Below, piece by piece: positions 28,121 to 38,312 of a stretch of DNA of 64,000 bases; the stretch's first letter is position 1, and every line of letters starts with the position of its first letter. Origin of the DNA: an uncultured Oscillospiraceae bacterium (GTDB lineage Bacteria > Bacillota > Clostridia > Oscillospirales > Ruminococcaceae); NCBI GenBank assembly GCA_904397845.1, contig CAJFOX010000019.1, forward strand, positions 1 through 64,000. The letters run 5' to 3'. The translations under genes and the position numbers were made by a program. The notes beneath the pieces are model-generated. The model did not search any database. It had not been told where the DNA came from and worked only from the letters and a program-made list of their open reading frames with translations.

Positions 28121-28218
28121 TTGGAAAGGAATTTGACGTTTCCTTCATGAAAAAAATTTTTCCGTAACGGTCGGCATCCGTAGAATAGCTGGGAGAGGTG
28201 CTATTGAAAAGAAAATAT

Positions 28219-28271
28219 TTGACAAATCCAGTTTAAAATTATACAATGAAGAAAATGACGCTACAAATGTA
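28219..28271 (+). promoter_or_regulatory. Promoter and BlaI/CopY-type operator
   Basis: TTGACA (28219-28224), 17 nt, TACAAT (28242-28247); CTACAAATGTAG at 28261-28272 contains TACAnnTGTA. Confidence 0.75.
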
Positions 28272-28283
28272 GGAGAATGCTGT

Positions 28284-28664
28284 ATGAAAATGAGAAAGCT
28301 ACCGGAATCGGAACTGGAAATTATGATTGCATTGTGGGAAGCGGACGGCCCTGTGCCGCGTAATTATTTTGATAGAAAATTAAAGGAAAGAAAAAATTGG
28401 GCGGATTCTACGATTTTAAGCTTGTTGGGCAGGCTTCAGGAAAAAGGCTTCTTGTCCAGTAGCAAGCAGGGAAACCGCAACCTTTATGTGCCGCTTGTTT
28501 CAGAAGAGGAATACTTGGCTTATGAAGACAGGAATTTCCTCCAAAAGCTTCACGGAAATTCCATTCGAAATCTGGTGGCCTCCATGGTCGAAAGCCGGGA
28601 CTTGACTCAATCCGATTTAGATGATCTGCAGCACTACCTGGATCAGATGAAAAAGGAGAAATAG
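28284..28664 (+). CDS. BlaI/MecI/CopY-family transcriptional repressor
   Basis: KLPESELEIMIALWEADGPVPRNYFDRKLKERKNWADSTILSLLGRLQEKGFLSSSKQGNRNLYVPLVSEEEYLAYE. Confidence 0.92.
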   Translation: MKMRKLPESELEIMIALWEADGPVPRNYFDRKLKERKNWADSTILSLLGRLQEKGFLSSSKQGNRNLYVPLVSEEEYLAYEDRNFLQKLHGNSIRNLVASMVESRDLTQSDLDDLQHYLDQMKKEK

Positions 28665-28667
28665 CAT

Positions 28668-31292
28668 ATGGTGGGCCTGTTTGCAAATCTCATGCGCGTT
28701 ACGCTGAACATGTCGGCGTTGGCAGCACTGATTTTGTTTTGTACCCCGCTTTTAAAAAAGAGATATTCGGCCAGCTGGCGTTATTGGGTTTGGATGGTCA
28801 TTACCGTGCGTCTTTTGATTCCCTTTCAAATGCCTGCGATCGAATTACCGGATTTGAGCGGACCGTTCCAGTCCGCTATATCTGCCGCATGGACAGCGCC
28901 ACAGGATTCGAAAACGCAGATTTCTCAGGAAGCGGAGGGGCAGACTCGGCAGGATGCCCCTACCTTGCAAGAACAGTCGAACCAGATAGAACAACAGAAA
29001 ACTTCTGAATCAAGTTCCCTGGCAGAGAAGAAAGCGCAGACGGTTCAAACAGAGCATTTATGGTCGGATTGGAAGACAAAGCTGCAGACGTTCCCATGGA
29101 AAGAAGCGGGAGTTGTCATTTGGGGGTTGGGCGCCGTGGCGGTACTGGCGATCCGCCTGGTATCCTACTGCAGAGTTCGGTGTGTTTTGCGTGCCTATGC
29201 GCGGCCGCTTCAGAATCCTGATTGTCAGACTATTTTGGAGGAAATCCAAAATGAACTGGGGTATCACGGTCCGCTGCGCCTGATGTGCTGCCCGGCGGCA
29301 GCTTCCCCGATGGTGAGTGGCTTGTACCGTCCGTTGCTGCTGCTGCCCCGGCAGGATTATCCGATTATGACGCTCAAGATGATTTTCCGGCACGAACTGG
29401 TTCATGTGATGCGTCATGATTTGTGGTATAAGCTTTTACTGGTTGCGGTGTCTACCGTGCACTGGTTTAACCCGATTATCCATTGGATGGTTCGTGCGGC
29501 AGACCGGGATCTGGAGATTTCCTGCGATGAAAGGGTGACTCGACAGAAGGACAAGGCTTTTCGCATCCAATACAGCGAGGCGATTTTTGAAGTGTTGCAG
29601 CAGGGGGTTGGACGGCGCTTTCTTTTTACCACTGGTTTTTGCAATGAGAAAAAAACGTTGATGCAGCGTTTTTCTGCCATATTTGACACTGATCGGAAAC
29701 CTCGGGGCGCTGTAGTAATGAGCGTTGTCTTGGTCGCGTGCCTACTGACCGGCAGCTTGTTCGGCTGCCGGGCCGACTCGATGCAGACGGCGTCGCTGCC
29801 GGAAGGATTGGCTTCTTCTCAACTTCTTACTGGCAGTACCGGCATAAATGTGGAAGAGGAAGCGCTGGCACAAATGGATTGGACCGCACAGTTATATGAA
29901 ACCTATCGTTTTGGCCATGACCTGGCAGAGTCCGAAGCGCCGGAGGGAGAGGCCGATCTCGGATATGGCTATCTGAAAGAAAAAGGGCTGCTGGATCCAT
30001 ATCTGGATGCGTCAGGCTGGGCGTACGATATCCCATTTGACCAGTTGGCGGAGATCCAAGATTTCTTTATGGTTTCCCCCGTCAGCCGCCCAGACGATGC
30101 AGGTTGGCTCAACCGTTATTCCACGGATTACGCAGAGGATGACCGCTTTGCCTTTTCGTTGGAGAAAAGCGGGGTGAAACAGAAGGAAAACGGGGATATC
30201 ATCATTGATTACCGTCGTTTGGCAGGTGAATCGCATCTGCGCCCGGTACGTTATGTATTCCGTCCTGTTACGGTGCAGAAGGTACCGGAAGCGCTGAAAG
30301 AGGATTTTTCAGAGGGAGACGTTGTATATCAGATTGTCGGCGTAACGAATTTGGATATGGAGCAGCAGCCGGGGCGGCAAACGATTGAGATATCCAATGT
30401 ACAGGAATTATTGGAGGCTGCTGAACGGATTAACGCAGGTGGTTGGCTGAATCAGTATGATACCTATTTGCTGACGGCGGACATTGATCTGTCCGGTGTC
30501 GTGTTCACCCCCATGGGGCAAAACGAGCGTTATTTAGGCCATTGGGACGATGACGATGCCAGAGATCCAACTTTGCGGGGATTCAACGGCGTTTTTGACG
30601 GGCAGGGCCATACCATTTCCGGGTTGCGGTTGGAAGCATCCGAGCAGGACTATCTGGCCGATCCGGACTATGCGCCCGACGGCATTGGCCTGTTCTCTCT
30701 TATCGGTTCAGATGGTGTGGTGAAAAACCTGAATCTGAAAGAATGTATAGTGACTTCTCCATGCCAGTATGGGTCGGAGTACGGCGCGGCGGGCCTTTTG
30801 GCGGGAACGTGCAATGGAACGCTGGAGTCGGTGTCAGTAGAGGGAACAGTAGAAGGCGGTTATGAGGTGGGAGGCATTGCGGGCCAAATAGGAGGCAGCG
30901 CCAGTCACTGTAAGGCTTCGGTAACAGTCAGCGGATTTGGCGAGGTTGGTGCTTTTGCGGGTTCCTTTTGTTATGGGGAGCTAGAAGATTGTACGGCGTC
31001 TGGTCAAGTTCTCTCCATTCAGGCGCAGGATGTGAACAATCAGGAAGCACCGCCCAAAAGCATCGGCGGCTTTATTGGATTTAGCGTGCAGGGAACGGTG
31101 ATTGACTGCGAGGCTTCTGTGTACGTTTCGACAACGGTCAGCTCTAACTGGGTTGGTGCTTTTGCTGGATATGTTCAGAGCTTTCGGGCAGAAAGCTGCA
31201 TGTATGATGCACAAAAAGCATCGGGCTGGAAGACGGTCGGTGTCGTATACAATACCTCGGCGGATGACCAGCAGGATATCCAAGCGGCATAA
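28668..31292 (+). CDS. M56 (BlaR1/MecR1-like) metallopeptidase fused to an extracytoplasmic GLUG-like repeat region
   Basis: N-terminal M56 domain with HELVH and DLEISCDERV; C-terminal FNGVFDGQGHTISGLRL followed by repeats GLLAGTCNGTLESVSVEG, GGIAGQIGGSASHCKAS, GAFAGSFCYGELEDCTAS, GGFIGFSVQGTVIDCEAS, GAFAGYVQSFRAESCMYDA. Confidence 0.88.
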   Translation: MVGLFANLMRVTLNMSALAALILFCTPLLKKRYSASWRYWVWMVITVRLLIPFQMPAIELPDLSGPFQSAISAAWTAPQDSKTQISQEAEGQTRQDAPTLQEQSNQIEQQKTSESSSLAEKKAQTVQTEHLWSDWKTKLQTFPWKEAGVVIWGLGAVAVLAIRLVSYCRVRCVLRAYARPLQNPDCQTILEEIQNELGYHGPLRLMCCPAAASPMVSGLYRPLLLLPRQDYPIMTLKMIFRHELVHVMRHDLWYKLLLVAVSTVHWFNPIIHWMVRAADRDLEISCDERVTRQKDKAFRIQYSEAIFEVLQQGVGRRFLFTTGFCNEKKTLMQRFSAIFDTDRKPRGAVVMSVVLVACLLTGSLFGCRADSMQTASLPEGLASSQLLTGSTGINVEEEALAQMDWTAQLYETYRFGHDLAESEAPEGEADLGYGYLKEKGLLDPYLDASGWAYDIPFDQLAEIQDFFMVSPVSRPDDAGWLNRYSTDYAEDDRFAFSLEKSGVKQKENGDIIIDYRRLAGESHLRPVRYVFRPVTVQKVPEALKEDFSEGDVVYQIVGVTNLDMEQQPGRQTIEISNVQELLEAAERINAGGWLNQYDTYLLTADIDLSGVVFTPMGQNERYLGHWDDDDARDPTLRGFNGVFDGQGHTISGLRLEASEQDYLADPDYAPDGIGLFSLIGSDGVVKNLNLKECIVTSPCQYGSEYGAAGLLAGTCNGTLESVSVEGTVEGGYEVGGIAGQIGGSASHCKASVTVSGFGEVGAFAGSFCYGELEDCTASGQVLSIQAQDVNNQEAPPKSIGGFIGFSVQGTVIDCEASVYVSTTVSSNWVGAFAGYVQSFRAESCMYDAQKASGWKTVGVVYNTSADDQQDIQAA

Positions 31293-31310
31293 TAGAAACA
31301 ATAAAAGAAG

Positions 31311-31343
31311 ACAAAAGGAGATCCTATGGGATCTCCTTTTGTT
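31311..31343 (+). terminator. Intrinsic terminator
   Basis: ACAAAAGGAGATCC tat GGGATCTCCTTTTGT. Confidence 0.85.
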
Positions 31344-31672
31344 CTGCCGGCCCCAATAACAAAAAATGCCGGCGTTCGCGTTTGCTGTGGACAATGCGAA
31401 AAGACAGCGGTTTTGAAATGATGAAGAGAAACAGTGAATTCCAAGAAAACAACTTGTATTTATCAAGCAGCTACGGTAAAATAGAATCGGTTTCAGTTGA
31501 AAATCAGTTTTTCAGGCGGGTATGAGGGGTACGAAAATTCGAATGTGCAAACAGCGCAAGGCGATTTTTTCGCCGCCTGCCTGATTTTGCATGAAAAGAT
31601 TCAGTGCTGAAACAAGATTGCGTCATTGCAAAGATAATAATCAAACGGAAAGACTTTACGGAGGTTTTGTAT

Positions 31673-32917
31673 TTGGATCATTTTTCTTTTTTAACGTTTT
31701 GGGCGCAGTATGGCGATTTTATAAAATTAGCCCTTATTTTTGTGGGGATTATCATTCTGCTGAAATTTAAAATTCCGCTGTCCGGCGCCATCGGGATCGG
31801 AGCGGTGTTGACAGTGGTTTTGTACGGAATCCCTATTTGGGATGCCCTGCTGATTACTGGAAAATCCATGGTCGGTGAATCGACTATTATGGTTATTCTT
31901 AACTGCTATCTCATTACCTTTTTGCAGCGCATGATGGAACTGCGCGGCCATTTGGATTTGGCGCAGCGTTCCCTTTCGCGGCTGTTCAACAGCCGGCGGA
32001 TCAATGCGTCTATCGCACCGGTTTTTATCGGGTTATTGCCATCCCCCGGCGCTATTTTTATTGCGGGTTCCATGGTAGATACCGCTTGCGGGGATTATAT
32101 CAGCAAAGAGGATAAGACTTTTGTCGCGTCCTACTTCCGCCATATCCCAGAAAGCTTTTTGCCGACCTATTCTTCCATTATTTTAGCCTGCCAGCTGACG
32201 GGAGTGCAGATGGGGGCGTTTGTTCTGGGGATGGTGCCGATGGTGGCCTGCTTGATGTTGCTGGGCTATCTGTTTTATCTGCGCCGAGTGCCGAAAGAAA
32301 CAGGAGAAGCTGCTTCAACGGACAAGCTTGCAGACTTGCAGAGTCTATGCCGCAGCCTGTGGACAATTGCGGTTATCATTTTTTTGATCGTTGCATTCAA
32401 CGTTCCGGTATATATTGCTACAGTGGGAGTTATTGTTGTCTATTTCTTTACCAGCCGGTTTACTTGGCAGGAGATTAAGCCCTTTTTCTTATCTGCGTTG
32501 GAGTCCCGTATTGTCATCAATACCTTTGTGGTCATGATTTTCAAAGACCTTCTGACACACACCAATGTTATTACCGAATTGCCCGGCCTGTTTGAGGCGT
32601 TGCCTATTCCCAGCTTTTTAGTATTCGGCCTGATCTTTTTCATTGGCTCCATTGTTGCAGGATCCACCGCGATCATTACGCTGTGCCTGCCTATGGCGTT
32701 TGCTGCAGTGCCTGGTGCGGGCATGCCTTTGATGGTTTTTCTAATGAGCTGTACTTATACGGCGATGCAAATTTCCCCTACCCATTTATGCCTGACCCTG
32801 GCATGCGAGCATTTTAAAACGGATTTTGGTGCGCTGGTCAAACGGACCTTGCCGATTATCGGTATTTTCTACATAATTTTAACAGGATACTATCTGCTTT
32901 TGAACCTGTTTTTTTGA
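31673..32917 (+). CDS. DUF401-like membrane protein
   Basis: Multi-TM; IVGESTIMVILNCYLITFLQRMMELRGHL-like segment, FIGLLPSPGAIFIAGSMVDTACGDYISKEDKTFVASYFRHIPESFLPTYSSI; TTG start after GGAGG. Confidence 0.8.
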   Translation: MDHFSFLTFWAQYGDFIKLALIFVGIIILLKFKIPLSGAIGIGAVLTVVLYGIPIWDALLITGKSMVGESTIMVILNCYLITFLQRMMELRGHLDLAQRSLSRLFNSRRINASIAPVFIGLLPSPGAIFIAGSMVDTACGDYISKEDKTFVASYFRHIPESFLPTYSSIILACQLTGVQMGAFVLGMVPMVACLMLLGYLFYLRRVPKETGEAASTDKLADLQSLCRSLWTIAVIIFLIVAFNVPVYIATVGVIVVYFFTSRFTWQEIKPFFLSALESRIVINTFVVMIFKDLLTHTNVITELPGLFEALPIPSFLVFGLIFFIGSIVAGSTAIITLCLPMAFAAVPGAGMPLMVFLMSCTYTAMQISPTHLCLTLACEHFKTDFGALVKRTLPIIGIFYIILTGYYLLLNLFF

Positions 32918-32929
32918 CAGCTTTCTTGG

Positions 32930-32968
32930 AAAAAGGGCAAAACCCTTTAAGGGTTTTGCCCTTTTTGT
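32930..32968 (+). terminator. Intrinsic terminator
   Basis: AAAAAGGGCAAAACCCTTTAAGGGTTTTGCCCTTTTT. Confidence 0.88.
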
Positions 32969-33022
32969 TTGGCCTAAATACAGAGGCAAAACTGCGTTTC
33001 AACCTATCTTTTTCGGCCATAC

Positions 33023-33071
33023 AAAAAGCCCGGCTTTGCAAATGCTTTTGCTTGTGAAACCGGGCTTTTTT
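33023..33071 (-). terminator. Intrinsic terminator of gltX
   Basis: AAAAAGCCCGGCTTTGCAAATGC...GTGAAACCGGGCTTTTTT. Confidence 0.75.
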
Positions 33072-33107
33072 GCTTTTGGATTTCTTTTGCGAAGAACGAT
33101 ACCACGC

Positions 33108-34565
33108 TTATTTGCTCAACAGATCAATCCCTTTTCGGATGCGGGCAAGGGATTCTTTCTTGCCCAAAATAGAACAGATTTCAATTCCGCCGCCAGGGGT
33201 AAACTGCTTTCCGCTTACAGCCACGCGGATCGGCCAAAGCAGATACCCATTTTTCACACCCAGTTTGGCGATTAAATCAAACAGGGCGGTATGAATGGAT
33301 TCTTCGGAAAAATTGTCCAGCGCTTCCAATACGGGTAATGCAGCCTTGAGCGCCTCCAAAGAGGTCTCCTTATTGGTCTTCATTTTTTTATGGATATACA
33401 GCGCTGTATCGTATTCCGGCAGGCAGTCGATAAAGTCCACCTGCTCTGGAATCTGATTGAGCACCTCCGTCCGCGCCTGCAGCACCTTAGCGATGAGCCG
33501 GGTATCCACGTCCTCGCGTTTCACCGTTTGCCGGATCCAGGGCAGAGCGATTTGGTGAAACTGATCCAGCGGGAGGCGGCGGATGTATTCCGCGTTAATG
33601 TAGTCCAGTTTTTGATTGTCAAAAATCGAAGGAGATTTGCTGATGCCGGAAACAGAGAACTCCTTTTTGAGTTCCTCCATCGTGAAGATCTCCTGTTCGC
33701 CTTTGGGTGCCCAGCCTAACAGCGCCAGATAATTGACGATAGCAGGAGGAAGATACCCCTTGGCGACCAAGTCTTGATAAGATGCGTCTCCATTTCGTTT
33801 GGACAGTTTTTCGGTGGCGTTTTTCATCACCGGTGGGCAATGGATATAGGTAGGGATTTCCCAGCCAAACGCCTCGTACAAAAGATTATATTTGGGAGTG
33901 GAGGACAAGTATTCAGATCCGCGGATTACGTGGGTAATGCCCATGGTATGGTCATCTACCACATTGGCAAAGTTGTAGGTAGGCATACCGTCGGCTTTGA
34001 TGAGCACCTGATCGTCCAGCGTATCATTATCTACGGTGATCAGGCCGTATACTTCATCGTGAAAAGAAGTGGTTCCTTCGGTAGGCATTTTCTGCCGGAT
34101 GACGTAAGGAATTCCTGCCGCCAGCTTTTCTGCCACTTCTTCTTTGGAAAGGTTGCGGCAGTGCCCATCATACCGAGGGACAATACCGGAAGCTTTTTGC
34201 AGCACTCGAACTTCCTCCAAGCGATCCTTATCACAGAAGCAGTAGTAGGCATGTCCGCTTTCCACCAGCTGTTCGGCATATTTTTTGAACATGGGCATGC
34301 GCTCGCTTTGGACGTAAGGCCCCACCGGACCGCCGATATCCGGCCCTTCATCCCAATAAAGCCCCGCTTCCTTCAACGTGTTATAAATGATGTCCACAGC
34401 GCCTTCCACATAACGTTCCTGGTCAGTGTCTTCGATGCGGAGAATAAAGGTGCCGCCCTGGGATTTGGCCATCAGATAGGCATAAAGAGCAGTTCTAAGG
34501 TTTCCCACATGCATATAGCCAGTGGGACTGGGTGCAAAACGAGTACGCACGCCTTCCAGTTTCAT
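33108..34565 (-). CDS. gltX: Glutamate--tRNA ligase
   Basis: [82 protein letters not shown]. Confidence 0.96.
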   Translation of the reverse strand: MKLEGVRTRFAPSPTGYMHVGNLRTALYAYLMAKSQGGTFILRIEDTDQERYVEGAVDIIYNTLKEAGLYWDEGPDIGGPVGPYVQSERMPMFKKYAEQLVESGHAYYCFCDKDRLEEVRVLQKASGIVPRYDGHCRNLSKEEVAEKLAAGIPYVIRQKMPTEGTTSFHDEVYGLITVDNDTLDDQVLIKADGMPTYNFANVVDDHTMGITHVIRGSEYLSSTPKYNLLYEAFGWEIPTYIHCPPVMKNATEKLSKRNGDASYQDLVAKGYLPPAIVNYLALLGWAPKGEQEIFTMEELKKEFSVSGISKSPSIFDNQKLDYINAEYIRRLPLDQFHQIALPWIRQTVKREDVDTRLIAKVLQARTEVLNQIPEQVDFIDCLPEYDTALYIHKKMKTNKETSLEALKAALPVLEALDNFSEESIHTALFDLIAKLGVKNGYLLWPIRVAVSGKQFTPGGGIEICSILGKKESLARIRKGIDLLSK

Positions 34566-34835
34566 GTTGTTTCCTCCTGTTGCCGCAGTCACGGCGATTG
34601 CTGATCATTCCATTTTTTAGAAAAATCGATATAAATATATATTACCTTTGCCCAGTTTGCTTGTCAAGGTAGGTTTTGGGGCAGAATGGGCCGCCCGCTG
34701 CTGGAGGACGACCGGTTCCGACAGGTTACGCTATGGAAAACAGCTATACTAAAAATGCCGGAAACCATATTTTATGCACAAACAAAGGGAAAAATACCTG
34801 ATGGGCCGGCCGGATAAAAGAAATGAGGGATAATT

Positions 34836-37166
34836 GTGTTAAAAACAAAGGAAAAACCCATGCCTGCCGTCTCTCATCTGGCAGGATTTTTAAAGAGGCA
34901 GGCCGTGCTGCTGGAATATCTGGCCTGTGTTGTCTGCGGATTCATACTGTCCAACGCTTTTTTGCTAGGGCAGTTGGCGCCGTTTGGGGTAGCCTTTGCC
35001 GCAGCCGGAAAAAAAGAGCGAGCCACTGCAGCGGGTGCGGGTGCGCTTTTGGGATATATTTTTTCCGTTCACCCGGAGAACAATACTCGCTATATCGCGG
35101 CGGTTGCGCTGACGGTAGCCGTCAAATGGCTTTTGCCGCCGCACCTGATGAACAAAAATCAACGCTGGACAGCACCCGCTATTGCGTTCGGCGCGGTTTT
35201 TCTGCCCGGGGTTGCGCTGGCCTCCCTGCGGGGATATCTTTTGTATGATGTAGTGATCTGCCTATCCGAATCCGTACTGGCGGCTGGAACCTGCTTTTTC
35301 TTTCAGCGCGCGGTGGAGGCTTTGCTGCGCCGGGAAAAACTGGCGACATTAAACGGCAAAGATGTCTCCTGCCTGATTATTGCCTATGCGCTGCTGGTAA
35401 TGGCGCTGGGCTCTTTTTCCATTGGCGATGTCTCCATCGGGCGGGTTGTGGCGGTAGTGACAATTCTGCTGGCGGCAAAGTGCGGCCGGGAATCCGGCGG
35501 CGCCATTGCAGGAGTGACAGCAGGAATTGCGATGGGAATTTTGGGAGGAGATTTTTCCTTTTTGGCGGCGGCTTATGGCTTCGGCGGCATGCTGGCTGGG
35601 ATGTTTGCAGAGCTGGGATCGGTCGTACAGGCGCTGGTATTTGTGGTCGTAAACGGCCTGACGGCTTTGATTATGGGGAGCGAATATCAGGCATACAGCG
35701 TTTTGTATGAGATTTTTCTCGGCGCAGTACTATTTTTGCTGATCCCATCCTCGGCGGTGCGAAGCTTGATTTTCTGGGGCCGGCAACGGTCGGACGCCTT
35801 TTCCAAAACGGCCCGGGAAGTGGTATTATCCAAACTGAAATTCGCTTCGGCTGCGCTGGCGGATATCGGGGAGACTACCCGGCAGGTTCACCAAAAGATC
35901 AGTTCCTCCAAATCGGGCACGGTGGCGGATGTTTTTGCTGCCGCGGCAGAAGATGTGTGCAAGTCCTGCGCGCAAAAGCCGGTGTGTTGGGGAGAACAGT
36001 ATCATTCGGTGATGGACGGTTTTAACAACCTGACTGAGGTTTTGCGCCGGAAAGGGAAGATAACAGCAGAGGATTTTTCCGGCTATATGGAAGAACATTG
36101 TGATCACAAATGGGAGCTGGCAAGCGAGATCTGCACCGGATATGAGCGCCTGTCCGGCAAAAAGGAGGCGTATATGCAGGCTCAGACTCTGCGCGGTGTA
36201 GTCACCGACCAGTTTCAAGGGATGAGCGGTATGCTGGATTCCCTGGCACAGGAGCTGACCGGCATTGAACAGGCGGAGTTCCCATTGGCCGACCGGATCA
36301 GCGCGCTGTTGGAGCGGGAAAACCTTTCCCCTATTTCAGTCAGCGCCTACACCGATCAGACCGGCCGGCTGACGGTAGAAGCGGCAATTCCGCCTTTCAA
36401 GCTGGCCCGTATGAATCAGACTTCCATGACCTTATGGCTTTCCGATCTGTGCCAGCGAAGGCTGCAGCTGCCGGTGGTGAGCGAAGTGGAAAACGCATCC
36501 CATCTGCGGTGGATCGAGAGAACCGTCTATTCGGTGGAAACGGCGAAAATTCAGCATTCCTGTGACGGACAGAAAGTGTGTGGGGATGCGCTGGAAGAGA
36601 TCTGGGACGGCCGGGGAAGAGTTCATCTGCTTTTGTCCGATGGAATGGGCAGCGGAAGCAGAGCGGCTTTGGATTCGGCCATGACCGTCTGCCTGCTCAA
36701 AAAGCTGGTAACGGCGGGATTTTCTTTTGATTCCTCTTTGGAGTTAGTCAATGCCGCGCTGCTGGCTAAATCGGAGGAAGAATCTCTTTCTACGATAGAT
36801 GTGGCAACAATAGATCTCTACTCGGGCGAAACGCAGTTCTTGAAAGCAGGCGCGGCGCCGACTTTTGTTTATCGGGATGGCTCGGTGGTTAAGGTGGAGG
36901 CAGCTTCCATGCCGGCAGGTATCCTCAAAGGGGTAGATTTTGCAAAAAGCCGCCTGAAATTGCACGAAGGGGATTGGATCGTCATGCTTTCAGATGGGAT
37001 GCTTTTGGGAGGCAGTGAGTGGATTTTTGACCAGATAAAGCTGTCTGCTAAGAAAAGTGCCGAAGAGCTGGCTCAGGATCTGTGGCAAACCGCACAAAAA
37101 AGAAAACCCAGCGGTCATGATGACGATGCTAGCGTAATGGTCTGCAAAGTGATTGAAAAACCTTAG
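34836..37166 (+). CDS. spoIIE: Stage II sporulation protein E (SpoIIE) phosphatase
   Basis: N-terminal multi-TM region, C-terminal PP2C domain: VHLLLSDGMGSGSRAALDSAMTVCLLKKLVTAGFSFDSSLELVNAALLAKSEEESLSTIDVATIDLYSGETQFLKAGAAPTFVY. Confidence 0.95.
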   Translation: MLKTKEKPMPAVSHLAGFLKRQAVLLEYLACVVCGFILSNAFLLGQLAPFGVAFAAAGKKERATAAGAGALLGYIFSVHPENNTRYIAAVALTVAVKWLLPPHLMNKNQRWTAPAIAFGAVFLPGVALASLRGYLLYDVVICLSESVLAAGTCFFFQRAVEALLRREKLATLNGKDVSCLIIAYALLVMALGSFSIGDVSIGRVVAVVTILLAAKCGRESGGAIAGVTAGIAMGILGGDFSFLAAAYGFGGMLAGMFAELGSVVQALVFVVVNGLTALIMGSEYQAYSVLYEIFLGAVLFLLIPSSAVRSLIFWGRQRSDAFSKTAREVVLSKLKFASAALADIGETTRQVHQKISSSKSGTVADVFAAAAEDVCKSCAQKPVCWGEQYHSVMDGFNNLTEVLRRKGKITAEDFSGYMEEHCDHKWELASEICTGYERLSGKKEAYMQAQTLRGVVTDQFQGMSGMLDSLAQELTGIEQAEFPLADRISALLERENLSPISVSAYTDQTGRLTVEAAIPPFKLARMNQTSMTLWLSDLCQRRLQLPVVSEVENASHLRWIERTVYSVETAKIQHSCDGQKVCGDALEEIWDGRGRVHLLLSDGMGSGSRAALDSAMTVCLLKKLVTAGFSFDSSLELVNAALLAKSEEESLSTIDVATIDLYSGETQFLKAGAAPTFVYRDGSVVKVEAASMPAGILKGVDFAKSRLKLHEGDWIVMLSDGMLLGGSEWIFDQIKLSAKKSAEELAQDLWQTAQKRKPSGHDDDASVMVCKVIEKP

Positions 37167-37265
37167 TGGCTTAAGAAAAAAACCGGACGGTTGACATTTT
37201 TTCACCCATCCGATATGCTGAAATCAAAGGCAGAGCGGCCCAAACGCCGCAAAAGAAAAGGAGGG

Positions 37266-37295
37266 AAGGCGCCCTGCACGCAGGGCGCCTTTTTA
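37266..37295 (+). terminator. Intrinsic terminator after spoIIE
   Basis: AAGGCGCCCTG cacg CAGGGCGCCTTTTT. Confidence 0.88.
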
Positions 37296-37302
37296 GAAGA
37301 AA

Positions 37303-38229
37303 ATGGATTTATTGGATTTTTGCAACAGCCATATCCCTCAGGCAAAGCGCCTTGCCTGGGAAAATTACCAGCAGGAACGCCAGGCCGTGCCAGCGCTGCC
37401 GCCAGATCCGCGGATACCGGATTTGAGCGAGCTGGCCGAAAACGGTTTAGGATGCGCCGCATTTGAAAATGGAGAAATGATAGGTTTCCTCTGTTGCCTG
37501 GCACCCATGGACAATGCTTTTACCACTACAGCTCGGGGGACTTTTTCTCCGATCTACGCCCATGGCGCAGCGAGGGAGGACCGTATTCGAATTTATCAAA
37601 AGCTGTATCAGGCAGCGGCCCAAAAATGGGCGAATGCCGGTATTTCCAGCCATTCTATTGGGTTATATGCTCACGACCGGGAAGCAATAACGGCATTTTT
37701 CCAGTATGGTTTCGGACTGCGGTGTATTGACGCCATCCGCCCCATGACACCGATACGGTCGCCTGCCTGCGAAGGTTTTTCTTTTTTTGAAATACCCCCA
37801 GAATCCCGCGGCCGACTGGAACCTCTGCATCGGATGTTAAACGCTCATTTTGAAAAAAGCCCCTGCTTTATGAAGCATACTGGGCCAGACCTGTGGATAA
37901 CGAAAAAAACCCGTCTGTTTGCAGCAGAAAATTCGGAAGGGGTTGCCGCTTATATTGAAACGGCGGATGCGGCGGAAAATTTTGTTACAGAGCTGCCACA
38001 AGTACAGAATATCTGTGGTGCTTTCTGTCTGCCAGCGCACCGGGGAAAGGGACTGTATCCCAGCCTTTTGAATTTCCTCATCAATGTGCTGGCATCCGAG
38101 GGATATACCCTTCTGGGAGTGGATTATGAAAGCTTTAACCCGACTGCCGCCGGGTTTTGGCAGAAGCACTTTACCCCATATACAAACGGTGTGGTCCGGA
38201 GGATTGATGAAAATGTCCTGGGATGGTAA
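37303..38229 (+). CDS. GNAT-family N-acetyltransferase (probably two GNAT modules)
   Basis: GIFSHSIGLYAHD-like segment (AGISSHSIGLYAHDREAITAFFQYGFGLRCIDAIRPM) and AFCLPAHRGKGLYPSLLNFLINVLASEGYTLLGVDYESFNPTAAGFWQKHF. Confidence 0.8.
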   Translation: MDLLDFCNSHIPQAKRLAWENYQQERQAVPALPPDPRIPDLSELAENGLGCAAFENGEMIGFLCCLAPMDNAFTTTARGTFSPIYAHGAAREDRIRIYQKLYQAAAQKWANAGISSHSIGLYAHDREAITAFFQYGFGLRCIDAIRPMTPIRSPACEGFSFFEIPPESRGRLEPLHRMLNAHFEKSPCFMKHTGPDLWITKKTRLFAAENSEGVAAYIETADAAENFVTELPQVQNICGAFCLPAHRGKGLYPSLLNFLINVLASEGYTLLGVDYESFNPTAAGFWQKHFTPYTNGVVRRIDENVLGW

Positions 38230-38312
38230 AAAAATGGGATAAAAGAGCGCTTTCATTTTTTGAAAACCCGCATTTGAATGCGTTTTGCCAAATTGACAGA
38301 GGGATAGCAGGA

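Noticed and set aside
33774-34604. 276-aa plus-strand ORF
   Set aside because: Antisense shadow of gltX.
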